DNA from: Nonlabens sp. Hel1_33_55
GTDB lineage: Bacteria > Bacteroidota > Bacteroidia > Flavobacteriales > Flavobacteriaceae
Assembly: GCF_900101765.1 (NCBI RefSeq)
Contig: NZ_LT627735.1
Coordinates: forward strand, 2,325,501 to 2,389,500
Length of the DNA: 64,000 bases
Direction: 5' to 3'
Positions 35,983 to 44,817 of this stretch are shown here, one piece after another; the first letter of the stretch is position 1, and every line of letters begins with the position of its first letter. The position numbers and the translations under genes are program-made. The notes beneath the pieces are model-generated. The model did no database searches and was not told the origin of the DNA. It saw only the letters and a program-made list of their open reading frames with translations.

Positions 35983-36696
35983 TTGGAAAACTATTTCAAC
36001 ATTCTATTTTCTGAAGTCAACATCACGCTTACCGTGCTGCTGCTCATCCTTATTGTTTATTGGATTTTTACCATGATCAGCGGTATTGATTTTGACCTGG
36101 ATGTAGATGTGGACATCGATGTTGATGTGGATGCAGACCTAGACATGGATTTTGACAGCATTGAAGGTGGCAACCTTGATTTTGAAGATGTTGCCAATGC
36201 AGAAGTGGATCGCGAGCACGTGGTCAACAAACGAACTCGACAGCTCAAATGGTGGCAAATCATATTGATTTACTTCAATTTTGTGGGTTTGCCGTTCATG
36301 TTCACCTTCACGTTTTGGATTTTCTTATGGTGGCTCATGAGCGTTTTAACAACAGCAGTAACAGGAAGCTATGATAATGTTTTTGGCTTCATTATCGTGC
36401 TGGCAGCTCTCATTCCAGCGCTATTTGTGACAAAAATCGTAACCACACCATTTAAAGCGTTTTTCAAAAACTTGAATAAAGATGGCGACAAGGCAGTAGA
36501 CTTTCTAGGCCGCAGCGCTATCTTGATGTCCTCCATTTCAGGAGATAAGTTGGGCAATGCAGAAGTGCTTGCCGATGGAAATCCCATGAGTATTTACGTC
36601 AAGTCGTTGGATGGATCAGAATTACGCTTTCGTGAAAGCGTGCTCATCATCAAGCAATCGGACGATAAAAATTATTTTTTAGTGAGTAAGGCGTAA
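35983..36696 (+). CDS. YqiJ/OB-fold (NfeD-like) membrane protein with Asp-rich loop
   Basis: 237 residues from a TTG start (35983). First helix ITLTVLLLILIVYWIFTMI, then a strikingly acidic loop from about 33 to 60 in which every second residue is Asp. Two or more helices follow (PFMFTFTFWIFLWWLMSVL, FGFIIVLAALIPALFVT), then a C-terminal beta domain (AVDFLGRSAILMSS, SIYVKSLDGSELRFRESVLII) fitting an OB/NfeD-like fold. YqiJ-type proteins partner flotillin-like YqiK. A variant palindrome encodes RFRES. Confidence 0.72.
   Translation: MENYFNILFSEVNITLTVLLLILIVYWIFTMISGIDFDLDVDVDIDVDVDADLDMDFDSIEGGNLDFEDVANAEVDREHVVNKRTRQLKWWQIILIYFNFVGLPFMFTFTFWIFLWWLMSVLTTAVTGSYDNVFGFIIVLAALIPALFVTKIVTTPFKAFFKNLNKDGDKAVDFLGRSAILMSSISGDKLGNAEVLADGNPMSIYVKSLDGSELRFRESVLIIKQSDDKNYFLVSKA
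36626..36639. repeat. Variant 14-bp palindrome (GCTTTCGTGAAAGC)
   Basis: One mismatch; encodes RFRES in the OB-like domain and is followed by VL as in two unrelated genes. Confidence 0.75.
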
Positions 36697-36706
36697 TCCA
36701 TAAAGA

Positions 36707-36731
36707 TGTCAGTCTGAGCTTGTCGAAGACG
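36707..36731. repeat. TGTCAGTCTGAGC-type repeat
   Basis: First of at least eight copies in this region; ends GTCGAAGACG. It lies between the yqiJ-like and flotillin-like genes. Confidence 0.8.
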
Positions 36732-36807
36732 TGTCACTAAATAAAAAGATTAATAAATAATAACAACCGCAGAAACCATTCTGCACAACCATTAATAAAA
36801 CCAAACT

Positions 36808-38880
36808 ATGGACGGAATTTTAGGAATTATTGTAACAGGACTGGGAATTCTCCTTTTCCTAGTCATCGTTTACTTCGCGATCATCGCGATGTTTTACAAA
36901 AAAGTACATCAAGGACAGGCGCTGGTGCGTACTGGTTTTGGAGGTACTAAAGTCGCGACAGACAAAGGTTTGTATGTAGTGCCGGTTTTCCACCGTGTGG
37001 AGACCATGGATATTTCAGTTAAGAAAATCCAGATTGAGCGTATGGGCGTGGAAGGATTGATATGTAAGGATAACATGCGAGCCGATATCAAAGTAGCCTT
37101 TTTTGTACGCGTTAATAATGAGGTTGAATACATCAAGAAAGTAGCACAGACTATAGGTGTGCAGCGCGCTTCTCGCATTGAAACGCTAGAAGATCTTTTT
37201 GAAGCCAAATTCTCTGAAGCGCTCAAAACTGTAGGTAAGAAATTCCAATTCATTGATTTGTACGAGGCTCGTCGGGAATTTCGCGATGAGATTGTGGATA
37301 TCATTGGAACAGACTTGAATGGTTACACGCTGGAAGACTGTGCGATTGACTTTCTAGAGCAAACAAGTGTTGAATTTTTAAAGAAAGACAACATTCTGGA
37401 TGCAGAAGGTATCAAGAAGATTACCGAATTGACCGCTGCGCAAAATATCAAGGCCAACTTGATCACTCGTGATGAAGAAAAAACAATTCGCAAGCAAGAT
37501 GTTGAGGCTCGGGAAGCAATTCTCGAACTGGACAAACAACTCGCCGAAAAAGAAGAGCAACAAAAACGTGAGATTGCTAACATCAAATCTCGCGAAGACG
37601 CAGAAACTCTCAAAGTCGCCGAAGAAGAAAGACTCAAGTCTGAAACGGCACGCATAGCAACTGAGGAAAAAGTGAAAGTTGCCGAAGAAAACATGCAACG
37701 TCAGATTATTGTTGCAGAGAAAAACAAGCAACGTACCGATGCTGTAGAAACAGAACGCGTAGAAAAAGATCGACTATTAGAAGCAACAGAACGGGAAAGA
37801 GTCGTGACTCTGGCACAAATCGAGAAAGAGAAAGTAGTTGAAGTTGAGAAAAAGAACATCCAGGATGTCATTAGAGATCGCGTGGTTCTTGAAAAAGGAG
37901 TAGTTCAGGAGCAGGAAAACATGAAAGACATTGAAGCTTTCAAATCTGCCGATCGTGCTAAACAAGTAGCCATTACAAATGCTGAGGCAAAAGCACAAGA
38001 CGACTTGATCCGTATCACAATTGCTGCAGAGGCCTCTAAACAAGCAGCTGTTCAAAAAGCAGAGGAAATCAATATCGAAGCTCTTGCTCATAAAGAAGCC
38101 AGTGAAAAAGAAGCTGATGCACGTAAAATTCTTGCAGAAGCTACCGCTAAAGAAGAAGCAACCGTTGGTTTATCTGAAGCACAAGTAATGCATGCAAAAG
38201 CTGAGGCTAGTGAACGTCAAGGAATTGTTGACGCACTGATCATCCAGAAAAAAGCTGAAGCAGAGGCAAGCGGAATCACCGCAAAAGCGGCTGCAAAACG
38301 TCAAGATGGACTTGCTGAAGCCGAGGTTATCAAAGAAAAAGCCCTTGCAGATGCTGCTGGAATTGAAGAGAAAGCCAATGCGATGAAGAAACTCGATGGT
38401 GTAGGTAAAGATCACGAAGAGTTCAAACTACGTCTGGACAAAGAACTTCAAGTAGACCTGGCGCAAATCAACATCCAGAAAGATATTGCAGATGCACAAG
38501 CACAAGTGATAGGAGATGCATTGAGAGCGGCTAAGATTGATATCGTTGGTGGTGAGACCATGTTCTTTGAACAAATCATCGGTCAGATCACTAAAGCCAA
38601 AGGTTATGATAGACTCGTGAATCATTCAGAAACGGTTACTGAAGTAAAAGATGCGATTCTAGGAAGTGGTGACGTGAAAGGGAATTTGCTTGATAAAGTC
38701 AAGGACTTTGCAGACCGCTACAACATCAGTTCTGAAGACATTAAAAACCTAACGATTGCCAATCTATTGATTGATTTACAGGCAAGAGTTGACAATAATG
38801 AAGACCAGAACATCTTGACCAACCTTATGAATCTGGCTAAAGGAATGGGGTTGTCCAATAAGAAGTTGGGTAATATCTAG
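36808..38880 (+). CDS. Flotillin/YqiK-like SPFH protein
   Basis: 690 residues: one N-terminal helix (about 5-30), an SPFH/band-7 domain (about 30-190; VHQGQALVRTGFGGTKVATD, GLYVVPVFHRVETMDI). A very long charged, Ala/Glu/Lys-rich coiled coil follows (about 210-540), then a globular C-terminus (GETMFFEQIIGQITKAKGYD). Flotillins form membrane-microdomain scaffolds. It sits between the YqiJ-like protein and a giant AAA+ protein, as would a membrane platform for a PspA-based response. Confidence 0.88.
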   Translation: MDGILGIIVTGLGILLFLVIVYFAIIAMFYKKVHQGQALVRTGFGGTKVATDKGLYVVPVFHRVETMDISVKKIQIERMGVEGLICKDNMRADIKVAFFVRVNNEVEYIKKVAQTIGVQRASRIETLEDLFEAKFSEALKTVGKKFQFIDLYEARREFRDEIVDIIGTDLNGYTLEDCAIDFLEQTSVEFLKKDNILDAEGIKKITELTAAQNIKANLITRDEEKTIRKQDVEAREAILELDKQLAEKEEQQKREIANIKSREDAETLKVAEEERLKSETARIATEEKVKVAEENMQRQIIVAEKNKQRTDAVETERVEKDRLLEATERERVVTLAQIEKEKVVEVEKKNIQDVIRDRVVLEKGVVQEQENMKDIEAFKSADRAKQVAITNAEAKAQDDLIRITIAAEASKQAAVQKAEEINIEALAHKEASEKEADARKILAEATAKEEATVGLSEAQVMHAKAEASERQGIVDALIIQKKAEAEASGITAKAAAKRQDGLAEAEVIKEKALADAAGIEEKANAMKKLDGVGKDHEEFKLRLDKELQVDLAQINIQKDIADAQAQVIGDALRAAKIDIVGGETMFFEQIIGQITKAKGYDRLVNHSETVTEVKDAILGSGDVKGNLLDKVKDFADRYNISSEDIKNLTIANLLIDLQARVDNNEDQNILTNLMNLAKGMGLSNKKLGNI

Positions 38881-38888
38881 GTTGATTT

Positions 38889-38998
38889 CTAGGGCGCTAC
38901 ACGGTTCTTTCTTTAGAAAGAATCGTGTCGGGCTATCCGCTATATCTTTTAAGCCTTATAGCCTTAAAAGGATACCGCTGCTATCCCTAGCGCGAGAA
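38889..38998. repeat. Structured intergenic repeat element
   Basis: About 110 bp with a strong hairpin, arms 38899-38911 and 38916-38928 around TTTA, then GGGCTATCCGC, an internal CTTTTAAG/CTTAAAAG hairpin and GGATACCGCTGCTATCC. From memory, similar TCGGGCTATCCGCT elements are scattered in other Flavobacteriia. There is no U tract, so it is not a normal terminator. Confidence 0.6.
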
Positions 38999-39017
38999 GC
39001 CAAAATATAATATTGAC

Positions 39018-39042
39018 TGTCAGTCTGAGCTTGTCGAAGACG
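39018..39042. repeat. TGTCAGTCTGAGC-type repeat
   Basis: Copy just upstream of the GIY-YIG gene; translated it would give the spurious leader VSLSLSKTE. Confidence 0.8.
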
Positions 39043-39066
39043 GAATCATTAATCACTAAACCATCT

Positions 39067-39387
39067 ATGAAATTCTATTTTGTCTACATCTTAAAATGCA
39101 GCGATGATAGTTTTTACGCAGGTTTTACTTCTAATCTTGACCAAAGACTTGCAGAACATCAAATGGGTAAATCCGCTGGATATACATCTAAAAGATTACC
39201 CTTAGAATTGGTCTGGTTTGAGCAGTTTTTGGATTATCCAGAACAAGCAATTCAATGGGAAAAGCGAATCAAAGGCTGGTCAAGGAGAAAGAAACAGGCA
39301 TTAATCGATGGAAATTGGGACAATTTGATTTTGTTTTCAAAAAACTACGCTGAGTATGGAAATAAGATTAAAAGAGTTGAAGATTGA
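39067..39387 (+). CDS. GIY-YIG nuclease-fold protein
   Basis: 107 residues from the ATG at 39067. The start FYFVYILKCSDDSFYAGFT is the GIY-YIG motif (here VYI and YAG), followed by NLDQRLAEHQMGKSAGYTSKR with the catalytic Arg region and FEQFLDYPEQAIQWEKRIKGW. UvrC-like small GIY-YIG proteins of this kind are widespread, with unknown targets. An upstream ATG at 39013 lies in a repeat and was not used. It is an island between the flotillin gene and the giant ATPase gene, embedded in repeats, and could be an insertion. Confidence 0.85.
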   Translation: MKFYFVYILKCSDDSFYAGFTSNLDQRLAEHQMGKSAGYTSKRLPLELVWFEQFLDYPEQAIQWEKRIKGWSRRKKQALIDGNWDNLILFSKNYAEYGNKIKRVED

Positions 39388-39705
39388 TTCAAATTGAATT
39401 GTCAGTCTGAGCTACACCTGTGCTGAGTTTATCGAAGTATCGAAGACGTTGTAGAAACTAATAAAGATGGTGCAGTCGCACTTCGACAAGCTCAGTGTGA
39501 CACAAACATTGAAAAATGAATATTGATACAACGAGATGTCAGTCTGAGCTTGTCGAAGACGATATAGGGACTAACAAAGCTTTTTAGAAGTCGCACTTCG
39601 ACAGGCTCAGTGTGACACGAGCATATAAAAAAGAGAAATGAAATCGCAATGTCAGTCTGAGCCTGTCGAAGACGATTCGAACCAATAAAACTAACTACCA
39701 TTTCA
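39388..39705. repeat. Cluster of five TGTCAGTCTGAGC-type repeats in alternating orientation
   Basis: Copies at 39400-39447 (expanded), 39477-39502 (inverted), 39537-39561, 39592-39616 (inverted) and 39650-39674. No gene here. Adjacent inverted pairs could form long hairpins. Confidence 0.8.
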
Positions 39706-42700
39706 ATGGCAGATAAAGAACTAAAAGACACCACACAACTGGACTCTGGAACTTACGAGATCATCCAGAGTCGATTGCTCAAGCAAAAAAATGACTTGCA
39801 GCAACGACTCCATGCGCTCAACGAAGAGCGCAAGAAAGTCTTCGGCTCGCTGGAAACTAGGTTGATTGCAAACGACCGTGTGAATACAGAGAATAACTGT
39901 ATCGCTCGTGATATTGTGACCATCGGCAAGAACAGCATCTTTGGTTATAACGTGCACTTTGGATTACGTACAGAGATCAATCTGAGTGATGTTTTTAGTA
40001 TTTATGAATTTGATCGGGAAGGGAAAGATGGTGATGCATTACGCTTTCGCGACCTGCCTGCCGGCAGGCAGGAAGCTGGGTCAAGTTTAGAACTCATTGA
40101 AGACCCAATCTTTCAAACCGACTTTGAAAATCTTTACAAGTACTATCGCAATACCATTTTTTCCAAGTTTGCGATCATAGGGAATTACCTGCACATGGTT
40201 TTCCAGCTGAGTGATTCAGTGACGGATATCAAGACCTTTAAGTGGTTGATAAAAGAAAACGAATTGCAGTATGTGGACAACCGCAGTGAACACGAGTACC
40301 GTTTCCCAGCGCAATATGGATTTCAATGGAAAGAAGCTGGACGTGATAACCAGCGTGCAGGAAAGCACGGCCATGTATCGATTTTAGACAAAGTTTTTGT
40401 AGAAACTATAGGTGGTGATTTAACCATTAAAGTAGAAGATAATACAGACGATGGTCAAGGAATCTATCGGGAAGATGTAGAGCACCGCGACCAGACACTC
40501 GATGATGGTCAATACCGATATGCAGATTTAGGGAACCTCATCGTTCTAGAAATCAAACCATTTCAAGAAGAACCGCGTCATTTTGTGTACAACCACAAGA
40601 TCAAGGAAGTAGAAAAAATTGACAGTATTGCTCAAGCTGCAGTGCTGTTACCAGACGAGCAAGGAATCATTTTCCCTAGCGGTTATTACTTGCAAACTGG
40701 TGAGTACAACGTGTTTCCAAGCGATGCTGGAAAACTAAAATTTCAGCAAAAAATTGCCTCGCCTAATGGTGAAGATCATTTATACGTTTTCTATAATGCT
40801 GCACAAGGATTGTACGTTCTCATGTCGTACAACGTGATTGATCAATCGGTAAAGACACCTATCGTTTGTAATGGATTTACAATTTTGGAACAAGGTGAGC
40901 TGTGCTACTTCCGTAATGGAGATGAGCAGACGAAGCACCACATGATGCAAATATGGCAAACCCCTTATTTGAAAGGTGATATTGTACCGTCAGAGCATCA
41001 AGATACCATGCTCTATAAAATAGGTAACAAGGACATTGTAAAAGCAATGGCCGAAGCAAACGAGCTACTGACTCTTTTAAATAAAGAAGACAGCTACGGC
41101 GGTTTATATGATGATATCGCTCGTGCCTCAAAAGATATCCTAGACGCATACTATTGGCTGCCAGAAGAGGAAACCAAGCAGATCAATCTGCCTCTTGGCG
41201 AAATCAACAAAGCATCTAATGCTGCGATTGACGAGTTTGAGAAAGTCAAGCAAATGCGCAAACAAGCAGCTGCAGAGACTAAGGATATTTCTAAAAAGGC
41301 TGAGACGCTATTCAGCAAAATAAAAAGCACGTCGTTCAAATCTATTAATGATTTTGTAGAGCTGTTAACTCAACTGCGCAGTTTGCGTGGTGAAGCGATA
41401 GGTTTGTATGAAATACGTTATGTAGATACCGATTTCATAAAAGGAATCGAGGATCAAATCGTGGAGCAAAACGAAGTGATTTCTCGTCGTGCGGTTACCT
41501 TTTTGTTAGATGATAAGGCTCTAGCACCTTATCATGAGGCTGTTGCCGAAAAGCAAAAAGCTCTCGATGCTACTAAAAAGGTTATCGAGATTAAAAACCT
41601 TGAAAAGGAGGTCAATCAGATTGCAGAAGATCTGGAGTTACTAATAGAAATCGTTTCTAATCTGGATATTGAGGACACGTCGCATTCCACTAAAATTATT
41701 GAGAACATCTCCTTGATATTTGCGACCATCAATCAGGTAAAAGCGGCGATTAAAAACAAGGTGAAAATTGTAGGTAAAAAAGAAGCTCAAGCCGATTTTG
41801 CCGCACAGCTGAAGTTGATTGATCAGAGCATTATCAATTACCTAGACATTGCCAACACGCCAGAAAAGTGTGATGAATTCTTAACTAAAATCTCCATACA
41901 GCTAGAAGAGCTAGAAGGAAAGTTTGCGGATTATGATGAGTACATCACAGAAATTATTGCCAAGCGTGAAGAAGTGTATGCCGCTTTTGATAATCGCAAA
42001 AGCAGTCTGATAGAAGCGCGTAATAAAAAGGCAATATCCTACCAAAACGCTGCAGAACGTATTATCAAAGGGGTTCAAAAAAGAGCACAATCACTGGATA
42101 GCGCGACAGAAATCAACGGCTATTTTGCCAGTGATTTAATGATTAATAAAGTGCGAGACATCATCGCACAATTAAAAGATCTGGAGGACGCTGGAAAAGC
42201 CGAAGCCATTGAAACAGCCCTCAAAGTAGCTCGAGAAGATGCCTTGAGAAAACTCAAGGATAAGAACGAGCTTTATGAGGATGGTGATAACATCATCAAG
42301 CTGGGCAAGCATAAATTTGGCGTTAATAAACAACAGCTGGACTTAACCATAGTCTTCAAGGATAATGCGCTGTTTTATCATCTTACAGGGACCGATTTCT
42401 ATCAGGAATTACACAATGAGATCCTGACGCAATCCAAAGGAATCTGGAATCAAGAATTGGTTTCAGAAAACTCTGAAGTCTATCGGGCGGCTTATCTCGC
42501 CTACTCTATCTTTAAAACTGGAGACAAAGAAGCTTTGAGAATGATGAGTCCTACAGATTTGCTATTGCGCGTGCAGGAAATAGCGAGCGGCAACTATTCT
42601 GGCGGTTATGTGAAAGGTGTTCACGATCACGACACAGCACAGATTTTAAGCGTTTTATTACACAAACATCATGATCTAGGCTTGCTCACATATGATCCAA

Positions 42701-44718
42701 ACACGAGAGCAAAAGCGCAGTTTTTTTGGAACAGTTTAGAGCAGTCGCAACGTTCCAACCTCAACCGTATTTTAAAAAGTGCTGGCGAGGTGTTATCTGT
42801 TTTTCCAGATAGTAAAGAGTATGATTTTATTGTGGAGGAATTGGCTGATGAGATTTTTAAAGCCAATAGTGCAAACAAGACCGACTTCGACAAGCTCAGT
42901 CTGACAAAGGAAAAAACACCAAGCGATGTCACGTTGAGCCTGTCGAAACGGAGTTTAGATTCTATAAAGCATAATTCCAACTCGACTGCTGGAAACGAAC
43001 ACCAAATCGCTGAATATCTATTCAATGAACTAAAAGACAACGATCATTTTACTGTAAGTACGAGTGCTATTCAGTTAAAGGAAGCTTTTGAGAAAAAAAT
43101 AAAATCTCAAAATGCCGATTTGAAATTCAAGAAAAGTCTAGAAGCCTGTGAGGACGAGAAGTCTAAAGTAGAACTGGTGAGACATTGGGTTTCTGCTTTC
43201 GCGAAAGCGGAATCAAAACAAGCTTTATTGCCCTATACAAACGAATGTGTTGCTAACATCCTCTACGGAAAACTGACTGCCGATAAAACGGTAGCAATAT
43301 CGCCTGTGGAAACAATTACAGGATTAAAAGGATCGCATGGAACGATCAACGAAAGTGAATTTGTATTCAATTACCACGAGTTTGTGAACGTTTTGGAGCA
43401 TTTTACTACTGTAAAAGTGCCAGCTTATGAAACCTTTAGAAAAGCAAAACATCAAGTAACTGAAGAGTTAAAAGAATCGTTGCGATTGGAAGAATTCAAG
43501 CCACGAGTGCTAAGCTCATTTGTGCGTAACAAATTGATCGACCAAGTATATTTCCCATTGATAGGCGATAATCTGGCCAAACAATTAGGAACCGTAGGCG
43601 ATACGAAACGTACCGACCGAATGGGATTGTTGCTCTTGATATCACCACCAGGTTATGGTAAAACCACCTTGATGGAATACATGGCTAACCGGTTGGGCTT
43701 GATTTTTATGAAAATCAACGGTCCAGCTATAGGTCACGATATTACCTCTGTAGATCCAGAAGCTGCTTCTAATGCGGCAACTCGTGAAGAACTCAAAAAG
43801 CTGAATCTTGCTTTTGAAATGGGTGATAACGTGATGTTATATCTGGATGATATCCAGCACTGTAATCCCGAGTTTTTACAAAAGTTCATCAGTCTGTCTG
43901 ATGGAACACGTAAGATTGAAGGAGTTTATAATGGCAAGCCTAAAACCTATGATCTACGTAGTAAGAAATTCTGCGTGATCATGGCTGGTAATCCTTATAC
44001 AGAAAGCGGAGATAAATTCCAGATTCCAGACATGCTTGCCAACCGTGCAGATATTTATAATCTTGGAGATATCATAGGCGATACGGCTCATTTGTTTGAA
44101 CTAAGTCTGGTTGAAAATGCATTAACGAGCAATCCAGTATTACAACAGTTAAGTAACAAGCACTTTGATGATGTATATGCCTTAATCGATCGAGTTCAAA
44201 ATGGCGCCAGCGATAACGAACTCAAAGGAAACCACAGCAACCAAGAAATAGCCGACTATGTCGCTGTCCTAGAAAAGGTATTGAAGATACGGGATACGGT
44301 TCTTAAAGTAAATGAAGCGTACATCGCCAGCGCAGGAATGGAAGATGCTTATCGTACGGAGCCTTCTTTCAAACTACAAGGTTCTTATCGTGATATGAAT
44401 AAACTGGTCGCTAAAGTTGTTCCTATCATGGATGATAAAGAGTTACAAACTCTCCTATCATCACACTATGAAAGTGAATCACAAACCTTAACCAGCGCTG
44501 CAGAAGCAAACTTGTTGAAATACAAAGAACTGGTAAGCACCATAAAACCAAAAGAGCAAGAACGATGGACAGCCATCAAAGAAATTTTTGCAAAAAATAA
44601 CAAGCTGAACGGTCTAGGTGGGCAAAATCAAATGTCTCAAGTATTGAATCAGATGATGGATTTTACTGAAAATCTAGAGGGAATAAAAGAGGTGTTGAAG
44701 AAAGGGTTAGCTAAGTAA
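39706..44718 (+). CDS. Giant AAA+ ATPase ('DNA repair ATPase'-like) of PspA-flotillin cluster
   Basis: 1670 residues. N-terminal coiled coil (about 15-50), then a large beta-rich region (about 60-460). Long coiled coils follow (about 500-870), an alpha-helical region, and a C-terminal AAA+ domain. Walker A PPGYGKTT (Gly1316-Lys1319), Walker B VMLYLDD (1376-1382) and a GNPYTESGDKFQIPD loop of MoxR-like type are visible. It resembles proteins annotated as DNA repair ATPase, a name with little evidence. Repeat-derived inserts are seen: LPAGRQ (about 121-126), DKLSLTKE and VTLSLSKR (about 1060-1083), and SAFAKA. It ends the cluster before a strong terminator. Confidence 0.8.
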   Translation: MADKELKDTTQLDSGTYEIIQSRLLKQKNDLQQRLHALNEERKKVFGSLETRLIANDRVNTENNCIARDIVTIGKNSIFGYNVHFGLRTEINLSDVFSIYEFDREGKDGDALRFRDLPAGRQEAGSSLELIEDPIFQTDFENLYKYYRNTIFSKFAIIGNYLHMVFQLSDSVTDIKTFKWLIKENELQYVDNRSEHEYRFPAQYGFQWKEAGRDNQRAGKHGHVSILDKVFVETIGGDLTIKVEDNTDDGQGIYREDVEHRDQTLDDGQYRYADLGNLIVLEIKPFQEEPRHFVYNHKIKEVEKIDSIAQAAVLLPDEQGIIFPSGYYLQTGEYNVFPSDAGKLKFQQKIASPNGEDHLYVFYNAAQGLYVLMSYNVIDQSVKTPIVCNGFTILEQGELCYFRNGDEQTKHHMMQIWQTPYLKGDIVPSEHQDTMLYKIGNKDIVKAMAEANELLTLLNKEDSYGGLYDDIARASKDILDAYYWLPEEETKQINLPLGEINKASNAAIDEFEKVKQMRKQAAAETKDISKKAETLFSKIKSTSFKSINDFVELLTQLRSLRGEAIGLYEIRYVDTDFIKGIEDQIVEQNEVISRRAVTFLLDDKALAPYHEAVAEKQKALDATKKVIEIKNLEKEVNQIAEDLELLIEIVSNLDIEDTSHSTKIIENISLIFATINQVKAAIKNKVKIVGKKEAQADFAAQLKLIDQSIINYLDIANTPEKCDEFLTKISIQLEELEGKFADYDEYITEIIAKREEVYAAFDNRKSSLIEARNKKAISYQNAAERIIKGVQKRAQSLDSATEINGYFASDLMINKVRDIIAQLKDLEDAGKAEAIETALKVAREDALRKLKDKNELYEDGDNIIKLGKHKFGVNKQQLDLTIVFKDNALFYHLTGTDFYQELHNEILTQSKGIWNQELVSENSEVYRAAYLAYSIFKTGDKEALRMMSPTDLLLRVQEIASGNYSGGYVKGVHDHDTAQILSVLLHKHHDLGLLTYDPNTRAKAQFFWNSLEQSQRSNLNRILKSAGEVLSVFPDSKEYDFIVEELADEIFKANSANKTDFDKLSLTKEKTPSDVTLSLSKRSLDSIKHNSNSTAGNEHQIAEYLFNELKDNDHFTVSTSAIQLKEAFEKKIKSQNADLKFKKSLEACEDEKSKVELVRHWVSAFAKAESKQALLPYTNECVANILYGKLTADKTVAISPVETITGLKGSHGTINESEFVFNYHEFVNVLEHFTTVKVPAYETFRKAKHQVTEELKESLRLEEFKPRVLSSFVRNKLIDQVYFPLIGDNLAKQLGTVGDTKRTDRMGLLLLISPPGYGKTTLMEYMANRLGLIFMKINGPAIGHDITSVDPEAASNAATREELKKLNLAFEMGDNVMLYLDDIQHCNPEFLQKFISLSDGTRKIEGVYNGKPKTYDLRSKKFCVIMAGNPYTESGDKFQIPDMLANRADIYNLGDIIGDTAHLFELSLVENALTSNPVLQQLSNKHFDDVYALIDRVQNGASDNELKGNHSNQEIADYVAVLEKVLKIRDTVLKVNEAYIASAGMEDAYRTEPSFKLQGSYRDMNKLVAKVVPIMDDKELQTLLSSHYESESQTLTSAAEANLLKYKELVSTIKPKEQERWTAIKEIFAKNNKLNGLGGQNQMSQVLNQMMDFTENLEGIKEVLKKGLAK
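40043..40076. repeat. 20-bp palindrome nested inside the 14-bp palindrome
   Basis: GCTTTCGCGA (40043-40052), then CCTGCCTGCCGGCAGGCAGG (40053-40072), then AAGC (40073-40076). Removing the 20-mer restores GCTTTCGCGAAAGC exactly. It is translated as RFRDLPAGRQEAG. Confidence 0.85.
42883..42951. repeat. Two TGTCAGTCTGAGC-type repeats inside the ATPase gene
   Basis: Inverted copy at 42883-42906 and a direct copy at 42927-42951 (TGTCACGTTGAGCCTGTCG). They add DKLSLTKEKTPSDVTLSLSK to a probable loop and keep the frame open. Confidence 0.75.
43195..43208. repeat. GCTTTCGCGAAAGC palindrome, in ATPase gene
   Basis: Perfect copy encoding AFAKA, about 150 residues before Walker A. Confidence 0.9.
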
Positions 44719-44756
44719 ATATTGGTCTAATTTGATCATTATCACTTTAGAAATTA

Positions 44757-44791
44757 AAAAAGCCATCACAATTCAGTTGTGATGGCTTTTT
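44757..44791 (+). terminator. Strong intrinsic terminator of the PspA-flotillin cluster
   Basis: AAAAAGCCATCACAA, loop TTCAG, TTGTGATGGCTTTTT: a perfect 15-bp stem with a T tract. Confidence 0.92.
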
Positions 44792-44817
44792 CTTTTATAT
44801 CCTCTATACATCTTAAA

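Noticed and set aside
37323..38415. Several long minus-strand frames across the flotillin gene
   Set aside because: They mirror the repetitive Lys/Glu/Ala codons of the plus-strand coiled coil, a known cause of long antisense frames.
38899..38928. Hairpin as terminator of the flotillin gene
   Set aside because: The stem is strong but GGGC follows instead of a U tract; it is better seen as part of a repeat element.
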